From NCBI GenBank assembly GCA_025765615.1, contig JAIVFJ010000040.1, positions 310,001 to 374,000 of the forward strand: DNA of 64,000 nt. Direction: 5' to 3'. Positions 42,117-53,150 of this stretch are shown piece by piece; position 1 is the first letter of the stretch; each line of letters begins with the position of its first letter. The stretch comes from Zopfochytrium polystomum (lineage: Eukaryota; Chytridiomycota; Chytridiomycetes; Chytridiales; Chytridiaceae). Under the pieces are notes generated by a model that saw only the letters and a list, made by a program, of their open reading frames with translations, was not told the origin of the DNA and ran no database searches. The position numbers and the translations under genes were made by a program.

Positions 42117-43129
42117 GGTAGTCACCACTTAACCAAAAAAATTATATGTTCTGTCAGTTTGATGTAGCACTGGTTTGACATACAGTTGGGACACTTTGGT
42201 CACCACTCCGACAAATCACTCACGACATAATCACCACCAACTTCGACACAAGTCATCCATGTCACATCAGTGGCTCGAAAGGTTTTCACAAAAAGTTTGC
42301 GCAAGGTTCGAGCAAACTCCAACAGTACTGACAGTCGTCCCTGTTGTGGAGTTGGCACCCAAGGCTGGTCGGTTGCTGTTCCTTCCTTGTGGAGTGTAAG
42401 GCTTATAAACATCAGAGGTTAGGGCGAGGCTGGCAGGTTATTTTTCTCAGTGCATGTGCAAGGGGTTTGATTACTGTCTCTTTTAGTGGTGCGGTGCGCT
42501 TTGCGCACCTTCCATATTGCGTAGAGTCTTTTGCTCTCCCCAAGACATGTTTACCATTATGGCACTGAAGACAATTTGTAGTCAGGTAGTGGCTGACTTA
42601 AATCCAGTTCAACAAGCCTGTCAGGCTCAGGGCTGCTCAAAATCACAGATCAAAACTCCAGCCAGGATTCTCAGGCTTACATAATCGAGAGCCAAAGAGG
42701 TAGGGCCGGAGAGTCGCAGACAGAGAAGGGAAGGAAAAAAGCTGTTTCAAGTACCTGCCGCAGTGCCGCGCCACAATCCACAAACGACAAGAATCGTGCG
42801 CAGGATTTGAACTAGATGCCTTTGCAAGGGCACTGCTATGAAAGCTTCGGCTGCTTCCCTTCCCTAGCCATTAGCGGAACTCTTCCTCTTTCAGGCCCTT
42901 TCCTGGTCATGTTGAAGCAATGAAGAGTCTTGTGTCCCATTCTGTGTGCTGCAACCCAGTACAGCTTCACTAAAGGAAATTCCGTAGGATTTCTGCCCAA
43001 GCAAAAGACTCTTCAGAAACAAAAAAAAAAAAAAAAAAAAAGCCATCTTCTTGTCAATTAAGTCTGGCTTATGTGCCCATAAATGGCCATTATGACAGTC
43101 CGACCCCTTGAAAGGTTGGGACATCCTGC
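42117..43129. other. Intergenic with a box-B-like fragment
   Basis: No supported gene. A minus-strand CTAGTTCAAATCCTGCGC near 42820 resembles an RNA polymerase III box B and may be a SINE fragment. An A-run occurs at 43021-43041. Confidence 0.3.
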
Positions 43130-43835
43130 CGTATAAAAAGCGGGTATTGGAGGGGCATCCCTGGGTCAGAGCTGCTGGCTGCTGCTCTGAGCACAAACAC
43201 ACAAAAACCAAAATTTGCAACCTAAGTCACAGTTTGGGAGACGGTACCTTGATCAGGTACAAAGCTCTGCAAGCTCTACCACAGTTTGATACTGTTGTTG
43301 GACCCAGCCGGCGCACACCACACGGCCTGGATTTCACAGGAAGAGTAAAATTACGAACTGGAATATATGCGCGACTTGCCATTACAGTAGGAACGCTAAG
43401 GCGCCTCAGTAGACTTACTAAAAGGCACACACTCTTGGCTCAACGCCCCGCCACCATGCGCGCGCTAACCAGGTTGCTATAATATCTGAACATACATAGT
43501 CCAGGCCTCTGTCAAATAGTACATTTGCTATGTCCACCTCATTTGTCTAAGTGTGTCTACTCAATTGGATTTTGGCCTTTATTGTCTGTCTCGCAGTCAT
43601 CCCCAACAGGCTCTGTCAAACTGTGCGGCTTGATAGTTGGTTACCGTCTCGCACTTTGCTCTACGCTACGTACTCCTGTACACTCTGTAAATACCAAGTT
43701 ACTCGCTGCCCCTCGTCGTATTCCAAATTGAACTCACAACAGATACCTTGTTGGCGCCGGCCCGATTTGCTCTGAGCAGGCAAAGGGCTCGCTCTAAACA
43801 AGCTTTCTTGTTCCATGCCGCTCAAAAAGCGCTTG
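43130..43835 (+). repeat. Diverged relative of the 5503-5903 promoter-like segment
   Basis: Starts with TATAAAA near 43133, has an ACACAAAAACCAAAA stretch, and ends with GATACCTTGTTGG..GCTCGCTCTAAACAAGCTTTCTTG, matching the order of blocks in 5503-5850. The middle (43285-43385) is replaced by a SINE-like insertion. Confidence 0.4.
43285..43385 (-). repeat. SINE-like sequence, copy 1
   Basis: On the minus strand this aligns with the reverse complement of 52380-52471. Both carry a box-B-like AGTTCG.AATT and the shared GTGTGGTG.GCGC and GGRTCCAACAA blocks. Polymerase III origin is inferred from box B only. Confidence 0.4.
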
Positions 43836-44263
43836 TTTTGTCGCTGCAGCCTGCTTCAGTCTGATGGGTGCGCTACGCATTCGTTGGATGAAATATATCC
43901 ATATTGGTGCAACACTACTGCCACCAGTGGCTGTGCCTTCGTTGCAGTTGCCGCAGGCAGAGTTTTACTTAATGGACAAAAGGTTCATCGGCTTTTTGGC
44001 ACCAGAGAGGTTCTTGGTCCCTTTCGCGATAAACAAGTGGCAGCTCAGTGATCAAGGTTTTTTAAAAATCTTCCACAGAGGTGAAAAGTGGAAGGGTGGT
44101 GACTGAATCTCCAATCTTTTTCTCAAGTCGTGAATATCAATAAAAGCCATCCTGAAAGAAGAATATACGAGAGAAAAATCTCGAAGATGTATAGGATTAC
44201 TAAGAATAGGTGAGAGAAAAAGTCTCAACAGTTGATCTGATACTAGGGGGGAGGGGGGGGGGG

Positions 44264-46029
44264 TCAAATCAAAAGCAAAAAAAGAAGGGGAAGAGTAGAA
44301 AGCAGGACGAAAAGCTGAAATATTGGCGCCGGTGCCAGTGTCGCCGCACTGGAGGTCGTAGTGCTTGAGGCGGACTGCGGCGCAGCCTTGTTCGACAGGG
44401 TGGGCATCGAAGACGAGGTCGATAAAGTTGAACTTGTGGTGCGGGCTGACACTGTCGCCCACGCGATGCGCTTGGAATCGATCAGAGGCTGCAGTGCCGA
44501 GATGAAACCCTTGCGCACTGGCTCGCTGTAAGTCACGCGGAAATCTCGGTCGAACCCGTCTTCTGGCTTTTTTTCAAAGAGTAAGCCGTCGTAGAAGGAG
44601 GGGCGTAAAAGACAGTTGGGTGGTTACCAACCTTATCATATTCAAAGATGTAAGCGAGCCAAAAGAGGGGGTAGGTTCCGCTCGAAAAAGTTTGAAACAC
44701 TTGAGACCAAAACTCCTTTTGAGAAACAACCGTCAGCAACGAAGTTGAAAAAAAAAAAAAGGAAAACAGCTCACTCTCTGCAATTCAGCTTGGGTAACCT
44801 GATCAGGCGGAGCAGCGCCGTTTTCTGGAATCTCCCAGGCTGCAGATGCTTCCGAAAGGACGAAGGGCTTGTTGTACGGCGCAGCGTAATTGTTGTAAAC
44901 ATACATAATGCTATTAACAAAGTACTGAGCCGGAACAGGGTAATTCCCTTGAAACGCCCCGCCGTTCGTTATAACGCTTTGAGAGGCTGTAAAACGATGG
45001 CGCAGTCAGCTTCCCTTTGCGTGGATTGACCAACAAACCTTTCCAGTATTGAGATGTCCCGACAAAGTCGACATACTGGGGGCCAGGCCTGCAATGGTTC
45101 CCGACGGGAGTAAGCACCAATTATTATTCACGAGTGGGAGAAAAAAGGAAAATTTGGGGTGGTTGACTTACCAGTATGGCTGACCGCCAGCGTTGTCACC
45201 GCGTGAGTTCAAATCGAAATTTGGTGACCAGAGAAGTTTCACAGACGGCGCAAGCTGCCGCATCACTGTGGCCATCGAAATCCAATTGGCAACGTATCGC
45301 GCCGGCTGAACGCCATAGAGCATCCAGTCGCCGTTCATTTCTGGCAAGTACCGCAAAATGACGGCACGACCTGTGTCGGTGATTATTTTTTGCAGCTGAA
45401 CAGCAAGCTGCTGAAGTTCATCTGTTGTTACGAGATCGAGGCCTTGGAGTCCGTTTCGCGACTGATCAGCATCTGTTTGATCCCCGTTGGCCTCAGTCAG
45501 TTTGGGGGACTCAACGACTTGAAAATACAGTGGTTGGCTTTCTTACAGATGGTCATTAAGACGAAAGCATCAGTGTTATCGTCCCATGTGTCGCTAACAT
45601 TGACAGTGACATTGACGCCGTTGTCCACTATTGGTGGAATAGATTGGCGAACTTGAAAGCTACCAGCGCGGTAACCTAGACGACTGTTGAATTTCGCTGG
45701 CGTGTCTAGGTACTGTGGATACTGTCATTTCAAAAGAAAAGGGTAAGTTTCAACGACAGTCTAGTGGGTCCCCTCCTCCTTGTTTAACAAACCTCGTCCC
45801 AGTTCAGCCAGGCACCCAGAACGAACGAGCCGTCGGCAGGGGGAAGAGTTTTTGGCGCGCCAGTCGGTGACGTTACGACGCTCGCTGTTGTCGTTGTGGT
45901 AGTCTGGGCTGACGCAGAATTTGAAGAGCACAGGAAGAGAGCTATAAAAGCCAGGGAGAAGAACGGAGCAGAAATGCCGCGGCGAGGCGCAGCTGTGAAG
46001 GGACCGCCTCGCGACGTTGTCATAGCCAT
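44264..46029 (-). CDS. Secreted GH26-type glycoside hydrolase, GPI-anchor-like tail
   Basis: Seven exons: 46029-45793, 45721-45547, 45472-45172, 45088-45039, 44986-44775, 44715-44632, 44566-44264, phases consistent, 453 aa. A signal peptide ends near SNSASA. The catalytic domain has GAWLNWDE, GSFQVRQ, then LRYLPEMNGDW with the acid/base E182, WSPNFDL, YVDFVGTSQYW, and KPFVLSEAS with the nucleophile E300. This is the GH26 pattern, mostly endo-beta-1,4-mannanases. The C-terminus is Ser/Thr-rich followed by a hydrophobic tail (IFQLFVLLSTLPLLFLLLI), as in GPI-anchored enzymes. The exon-3 acceptor is ambiguous (45472 chosen). Two acceptors are A-rich. The substrate is inferred. Confidence 0.82.
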
Positions 46030-48212
46030 TGTGGGTGGCGGGCCGATTGTGCAAGTAAAATTCCGCCTTTCAATGAATCCTAGCAGCAGACTGCGTACGC
46101 ACTCACTCCCCAAAACGAGCAATCCCTTAAAACAAGAAGAACGAAATGCAAAAGTTAGAAAGCTCTCAAAAAGGTCAAGGAAAGCGAGAAGTAAAGAGAG
46201 CGGAGAGTGGGGCTTTTTGTCCCCACCAAGCCGCAGCAGTCACGTGCGTGACCTTGGTGGCTGACCCAAGGCCGCCGCCCCCGCCACCACCCCGCCGAAA
46301 TACGATCAGCGCGCTTCCGCGGGCTTTCTGCCGCGAGAATTCATTTTCCCAGCGCTATCACGGCGTGGCAGGCCTCCGACCAAGAGGGAGAAGGAGGGCT
46401 TTTCGGTCGGGCAAAAAAATGGGAGGATTTGAAGCAGGGAAGGATGTCGAAATGATCGCGGCCGCCGCCGGCGCCTTAAGGCAAGCACACGGCGCGCAAG
46501 TCGGGGCGGCAGGTCGCGCGCAGCGGGGGCCCTCCGCGCCATGTCTCTTGTGGTGATCGGTTCTTCTTTCCCAGCCAGCCGTGCGTCTGTAAAATTCCGC
46601 AGGCCGAAGCCAAGCGGGGGAGGCGGTTGTTGGCTGAGTGGGTGGTGAGGTGGTGGTGGGGAAGGGGGCGGGGCTGTGGTGGTGGTGGTGGTGGTGGTGG
46701 TGGTGGTCGGACGCCGAGGGGCAGCAAGCCACTCACCCGCTTGTTTCCTTGACTGCCTGGGAAGAAAAAACAAAAAGGAAGAAGAAGAGGACAAGAGGGA
46801 AGAGACAATTTTCAGATAAACGACGATTGGGAAAGACAGCTGTGCAGCCTGACACAGAGCTGTGGCTGGCTCTTCGCCATCCATCCTCAATCAACCGAAA
46901 ATTCTTTGACTTCGTCGCCCAAGGGACCCGATCATCCCTTGGAACCATCGTTTAACGACGCTCGTAATGATCTCGCCTCATTGATTGCTCGTCTTTGTAT
47001 GACTTGCAATATTCCATCTCACTAAGTTCGGTCATTCGGTCTTTGACCTCCAGCTCCCCGCCACTCCGTGTCTCTGCGGTTCAATCATGAACCACCCACT
47101 CAATTGGCGTTACTTGTTCTCATGGCCGTAAGGCCCCTGTAGTTCTTGGCTTTTACCTGTCTATTGCTCAGGTCTTAACTCGGAACTACACCTACTCACT
47201 CACTCCGTTCGCGCATCACCTCCTGCCCCCCCACCATTTTAATTTTCAATTAGCGTAATGTGAGGGAGGCAGAGAACCAATTGAAAGACAGGCTGTAGTC
47301 ACCTAGAGATAGAAACCTCATTAGGTTTCTTATATTTAATGAACACTCCAGCTTGCCCAACAATACTTACTAAATAAAGTAGGTGGGTCAGTCCCACCAA
47401 GAATTTGTCACATGTGTATCAGTGTTGTAGAAACCGTTGACTAAAGGAGCAAAATTTTTCACCTCCTAATCACTTAATTCCAAATGAGCATTGCTCACTG
47501 GCATGTTGAAAGTTAGAGCCATGGCCCCTAGGGGTCATGACAGATCACAGGACCTATAATTATCCAATCAAAATGATCTTGTATTCTACTTTTAGTGACA
47601 TTATCATCTGCGATGACATTACATGTAAGTGCATTATTATGGGACTGGCATCCACTTTCGCTCGGCGGATTTCTCACCCCCGCGTTCCAATTTATCGTCT
47701 CGTCAACAATCCATTTACTAAATGACGATTCCCAAAAAAAAAAAAAAAAATGAAGAACACTCAGAAAAGAAAGAGAGGCAATGAAAAGAGAACGCGCGCA
47801 GCGCGCATCTCCCTCGGCTCCTTTGAGCGAACAGACCAGCCAAAGTTCCCTCAAAGGAAGAAGAAGAAACAAGAGAAAGAACGGAAGCCAAACAAGCCAA
47901 ATAGGAACAGCGGAAAGCATTTGGGGGTAAGTAAGGAGAAGAGTCCGATGGAGTGGGTACTGGAGCTAAAACGGATGATTACAGGTCAATGGACCCCTCC
48001 CTCTCAGCAGCAAGCAGTGCACAGAAGTTGGAGGAAAGGACCTGTCTCCGCGGCTTCGAAGTGGATGAAAGAAAAGTAAAGCTGAGCAGGCCGGTCAGGG
48101 TCACGCGCACAGAAACCGACCGGGACACCCGTGCAGAATATGAACTGTGTAGCGTGATGGCGATTAAGAGTTTGGGACCGAAATTCTTCTGTACGTTGCG
48201 CCTACTCTTCCC
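46030..48212. other. Intergenic
   Basis: Upstream of the GH26 gene. A (TGG)n tract at about 46676-46706 and CA/TG-rich parts produce long spurious frames. The stretch 46950-47720 is A+T-balanced without recognisable genes. An A-run lies at 47734-47750. Confidence 0.4.
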
Positions 48213-50669
48213 TCAATGTCGGTGTCCTTTCGATTCGTTGAGGAACTGGAAAAAACAAGCGAGGTGGAAAAAGTCAATCGCGGAACACGCAGGAAAAATC
48301 AAACAAGAGACTCCAAACCTTTGGATACACGTTCGCCACCAAGAACTCAATGGTCTCCGCCATCACCGCGTCAAACATGTCCGAGCGGAACCTCCCCGCA
48401 TCCAGCCGGTCGAGGACCGCCCGCCGAGTCGACTCGCGCAGATAAGAAACTTCAAGCTGACCGCCCGGCGCGATAAAAGTCTGCGCAACGTAGATGCACT
48501 GACCCACCACCGCCGCCCTCACGTCGCCAATGATCGTCACCGTGTGCGCTTCGGCGTTCTCGCTGCCGTCCAGCCGGTACCGCGTCTTTCGCCCCTGCGG
48601 CGTCCGCGCTGCAATCCAGTCGTCCACCGACAGCTCCACGTTTCGCACCAGCCCGACGGTCCCGCTGCCGCCGCCGCCGCCGCCACCGCCACCGACCGCC
48701 GCCTCGATGCCGTCGACCGCGCTTCGCAGGAACAGCAGCGAGTGGTGCAGCAGCGCCGCCTCAATGTTAAAGTCGCGCGCGCAGAACGCGCGGAACTTTG
48801 CGGCCGTCTCCGGGGACGCCAGGGCGCGGTTGAACGCCGATACCGCGGGGGACACGGCCGTCGTACCTCGCGGGAGGGCGTACTCCGCGGAGCCGGCACC
48901 GCCGTCGGTCGCGGGGCGCCGCAGCTGGTGGAACAGCGCGGAAAAGCTGAACTGAGCCTTGGTAGACGGCGCGGGCTGCACCGACCACGACGAGCCGTCG
49001 GCCCACGCCTCCGAGCTTTGAAGCGGGAGGTACACGTTCGAAGACGGGTCTCGGCTCATCACATTGCGGCGGTAGTCGCTGGCGACCGTTTTGACGACTG
49101 GGACAACGATGGCGGTGGACAAACTGGCCAAGCAGCAGAAGATGGGGAACAGGGATGCGGGAAAGGCGGGGTGCGAGTTGAGGTTTTTGATGAAGAAGAT
49201 GAAAACAAACCAAAGGACGAAGGAGGGAACAGAAACGATGAGCTGGGCTACCAAGCTCAGTTTCAGTCCGTTCTGGGAATCGGAAAGGAACATATTAATT
49301 ATTGAACCAATCGAAAAAGCAAGCGTGTTGGAAAATAACAAAACCGTGGTGCCTTACCGCATCCTTGACATCCTTGAGCAAGTACAGTAAGTAAGGGACC
49401 GCTCCACTCAAGAATAGGCCGATAGACAGGTACGTTGAAATAAGGTGAATTCTGAAGATTTCCTGGGTTGATCCTTCCGATGAAACGGTGAGTCGAAAGC
49501 TGACGGGGCCGGGGAACATGATTTGCAGCAGCGTATTGGACGCAACCTGGACGCACAGGGCGATACCAAGACAGGTCCAGATAGACCGCTCTATTCGCCG
49601 AGTGGGGTTGCTTTTGGCGGCATTGCCGGAAGCGCTGACAGGACCGTGCGTGGCGACCCTCGAGTTTCCCATAGGGACCAGCCCATAGTCGTTCGGCCCA
49701 CCAACGGAGCCGTAAGGGGACACTGGAGAAATCGGTGGCCGATTATTGATGCTGTTCCCAGGGCTGTAGCGATTGTTGCTGCCGTACTGCCTCTGCTGCC
49801 AGTCCAACGGCGGCGGAAATCCTGCGTCAAAGCCGGAAGGAGATCGGCCCACCGCTGCCAAAGCATTTGCTGGAGGCGAGAGCACCGAGTATGGCGAAAT
49901 CTGGCTGCGCGGCGTACCGCCGAGAGTTGGGGTGGAGGGGGTTGTTGGGGAACCCGGATTAGAGCCGCCGCCGCCGCCAGGGGTATTCCTCGTAAAAGTG
50001 ACGACGGTGGTGGTGGCGGCACCGTTTGCGGTGGTGGTGAAGGATAGAGGGTCGACGCCGGTCGACTTCAGCCGAGCAGTCAGCTGTGCAAACTGTGCCC
50101 GCATGTTGCGTCCGGCGCCCGAGATGGATCCCTGGTCCATAGGCACTAGCCACTCGTCACCGTCCTTGCGCACAATGCCGAACGAGCCCACTTTGTTGGG
50201 AGAGAACCCTCCTGCGCCGACGGCGTTCGGCTCGATCCCTTCGTCGTTGGACATGCGATTGAGCTGCTCCTGATTCCAGCGAAAGAGGAGGTACAGGCGG
50301 ACAGCGCGGCCAACGATGCAGCCGAGAAAGCAGAGAAATAGTAGGGATGTGCCCCAGAAGAAAACGGCTCCAGGAAAAGGAACGGTGGTATAGGTGACGA
50401 AAATCCAGGACAGGCCGAGTCCGCACACTGCTTCCACAACCGAGAGGGAAACGCCGCCAGGGACGATCTCGGGGTGGTTGCGACGGAGAAGGAACAGGAC
50501 CGTGAACACGATGGCCATGCTACGTTCAGCGTCGGTGTGTGGGGGAATTGGGACCGGACCAGTTGGAAAGTGATAAAAGAGATTAGAGGTGGGACTGCTG
50601 GCTCATGAGGGGTGAATCAACGTACGATGTGTGCACGGTCAGGACAAGGATGGCTTGCCAGAGAAGCAT
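48213..50669 (-). CDS. 7TM-RGS protein, paralogue 1
   Basis: Four exons: 50669-50626, 50519-49358, 49272-48319, 48245-48213, in phase, 730 aa. Seven membrane segments come in two blocks: four in residues 1-130 (MLLWQAILVLTV, MAIVFTVLFLL, VVEAVCGLGLSWIFV, AVFFWGTSLLFLCFLG) and three in about 300-460 (CLGIALCVQVASNTLLQI, LISTYLSIGLFLSG, LIVSVPSFVLWFVFIFF). A long Gly/Ser/Pro loop separates the blocks. A C-terminal RGS domain (about 547-720; KFRAFCARDFNIEAALLHHSLLFL..FIAPGGQLEVS..MFDAVMAETIEFLVANVYPK) would accelerate G-alpha GTPase. The last exon encodes only FLNESKGHRH. A Gly-rich insert interrupts the RGS domain. Same architecture and exon layout as the gene at 53151-56308. Confidence 0.82.
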
Positions 50670-51875
50670 TGTGGGTGCGCCTTAAATCAGGGCCGCGCGA
50701 GCTGGGCTGGAAGTTGCGTTTTCCAGATCGAAAATAACGTCGTAGAATCGAGCGCACGTCTCCTTCCTGCGCTCTCTCCTAACGTGAGCTCCGCGAACAA
50801 CCACCAGACACGGGGCAGCACAAGGTGACAGCCCGCCGGGCAGCTGCTGCTTGAGGCTGAATCGTGCTTTCTGTCTATCGGCTTCGACGAGCTTTGGTCC
50901 ACGATGTGGTACGTGGTTGCGTCTCCAGCCAGTCAGTCAGACAGACGGTAGACGGTATGCTGGTGCGTGCGGGCCTGCGTGCGTGGGTGAGTGAGCGTAC
51001 GTGTGTGCGTGCGTGCGTGCTGTGTGTGTGTGTGTGTGTGTGTGTTGCGGCCGCCGGCAGAGCACGTCGTCGTTCGTCGCCCGTTGTGGTGGGGAGGCGT
51101 GTTGATTGATTGATTGCTTGAATAGGTGTGGCGACCGAAGAACCCAGCCAATCTGTCTCTCAGCCTGCTGTCTGCCTGTCGGTCAAGGGTCTGTCTGTCT
51201 GCCTGTCCGCCCGTGCTGCCTGTGGCCTATTCATGCTGCGCGTTGGGGCCTTAATTATTAATTCTCTCTGTCTGTGGCCCACCTTCCCGCTTGCCGCTGA
51301 GAATTCCTTCCTTGTTTGTGCCACTGTCTGTCTGTCACCCTCCCATATCCGCAATGACAATGGTGGAAAAAGAAGATTCTCCCCTCTTTTGCCGCAGTCG
51401 TTCTGGCGGCGCGTTTGTCTCTCTGTCTGTCCGTCCGTCTTCCCCTCTCCGCCTCTGTATTCTTTTTTTCCTGTCTCCAGCTGTTTTTAGCCTTTTCCTG
51501 CCAGCCCCTTTTTCATTACCTGCAAGGAATTTTTTCCTGCCAAGCAGGGGCTGTTTTATGCGGCAACTGTTTTCGCCTTCCTGTTAAATGTCGAAGATCA
51601 TCATTTCCCAAAAAGGAAAAACCGAGAAAAAACAGCAAAACAGACATGCGATTTCTGTTGGCGTCTTGGATCAGATGACGATTGTGAAGGAAGTTTTTGA
51701 GAGCGAGTTGGTGTGAATGTGATGGTTGAATGTGTGTGTGTAGAAAGAATAAAAAAAAGAGAGAACGACGTTGGCTCGCCGTCTGTCTGCCTCCTCCTTC
51801 CGCGTTGCATTCTGCAGGAAACACTCGCCGCATTCCCTCGCTCTCTGTCCATCGCTCTTTTCCAATTCTCAAGAG
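50670..51875. other. Intergenic
   Basis: Upstream of paralogue 1. A (GT)n tract lies at about 51021-51045 and GTCTGTCTGT tracts at 51150-51450. Probable promoter DNA. No gene supported. Confidence 0.4.
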
Positions 51876-52210
51876 TCAAGAGTCGCCCCACGCGGACCGC
51901 GGCGATGATGGGCCGACGGCATTGTACTCCCCGCGGCTGTTTGGCCGGGCCGGACCGGACAGAAAGAGAAAAAGAGCGAGCAAGAGTCCATCGACTGCAA
52001 AATAGGGAAAAACCCCCCTAAAAAACCCCAGGAGCTCACACACTCGCCCGAACAGTACAAAGAGCCGCCACCGCCCTTCCCCCCGCACCTCTTGCTCATC
52101 CTCCCCCCGCCTCGCTGGTAATTCTTTGAGTGGCTCTAGTACATCTTGAGCCCAGTCGTCCAACTCCAGCTCCGATCGGCAAATTTCGTGGCAGACCACG
52201 CAGAAATGCT
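51876..52210 (-). pseudogene. Fragment of a third RGS paralogue
   Basis: Two pieces match the neighbouring RGS genes. SELELDDWAQDV near 52170-52130 resembles ELGLEDWLKMY of paralogue 2 and VELSVDDWIA of paralogue 1. The end, SRGEYNAVGPSSPRSAWGDS then stop, resembles PRYNAVGPSPRSPAYGYS at the end of paralogue 2. Membrane segments and most of the RGS domain are absent. DNA of the first piece (TACATCTTGAGCC, CCAACTCCAGCTCC) also matches 53860-53890. It lies between the two genes on the same strand. Confidence 0.6.
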
Positions 52211-53150
52211 TTCCTCGGTTTCCCGTGTTTGCTCTTTTTGCGTCGCTTCCCCACCAACTTGGAGCCCAACTTTAGTTGTGAGAAGGAGCTCTGCTGCACA
52301 GTGGTGAATCCAACAGGTAAGGACCTGGTCAATGTCCACCAGGATTTTGCCATAGTACTAATTGAGTGTTTTCAAGCCTTTTGTCTCTTGTTGGATCCTG
52401 CGCACCACACAGCCCTGGCCTCACAAGAGGAGTCCAATTTCGAACTAGAAGATATTCGCACTTCCCATTAGTACTTCATCCATCGTCCACTTTGAACCTC
52501 GCCGTTAGACTCACCGCACCGAGCGGTCCTGCAATGTTGGATCAGGCAGGATGCAATGCGTGGATATAGTGTCTCGCTAACAGCTGAAGTGCCTGTACTG
52601 TGATCCTGAGTTGGATACTCACAAACTAGCACGCAGGAAGTACCGAATGCTGAGTACAGCAGAGCCAGGCCTGCCCCTTTGAGTAGGGGGGAGGAAACTG
52701 CTTGTACTGCTCACCACCACCCCCTCCTCGCGACAAAAGAGTTTTTTTGATTAAAAACACCCCCGTTGGACTCGTCAATGCAGTCAATTGCACCCCCTTT
52801 TTTTCTTTGATCCAGCTTGCAAAAAAAAAAATGAATTGCAAGTTCGACATCACTTGGTCTACGAGTGAAAAGGTGGACGTAAATGTTTTCAACAGATGAC
52901 TATTGGGTCAGGAAAGAGAGTGTGAGATAGACAGAGATGGAGACCGAGAGAGAGAGAGAGAGAAGGGAGAAAGGGCCAAGGAAAGCCGGCCAGCGTGTTT
53001 TCCTTGCCCTTGCAAAGACATAGCGAAAAAGAGAGAGAGCGAGAGAGGGAACAGAGAAAAAGAGAGAGCCAAAGAAAGACAAAGAGAGGGGGGGAAAATC
53101 GTAGCCTCCCCTCCACCACAACTTCCATCCTTCTCTCTCATCCAAGAATT
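52211..53150. other. Intergenic with simple repeats
   Basis: Apart from the SINE-like piece, it holds purine-rich GAGA tracts (52918-53100). No gene supported. Confidence 0.4.
52380..52471 (-). repeat. SINE-like sequence, copy 2
   Basis: Reverse complement aligns with 43285-43385 reversed. Box-B-like AGTTCGAAATTGG on the minus strand. Confidence 0.4.

Noticed and set aside
46306..46890. 194-codon minus-strand frame upstream of the GH26 gene
   Set aside because: Contains a long poly-Thr/Pro run from a TGG repeat and has no folded-looking part.
47953..49305. 450-codon plus-strand frame
   Set aside because: Antisense of RGS paralogue 1 exon 3, Arg-rich shadow.
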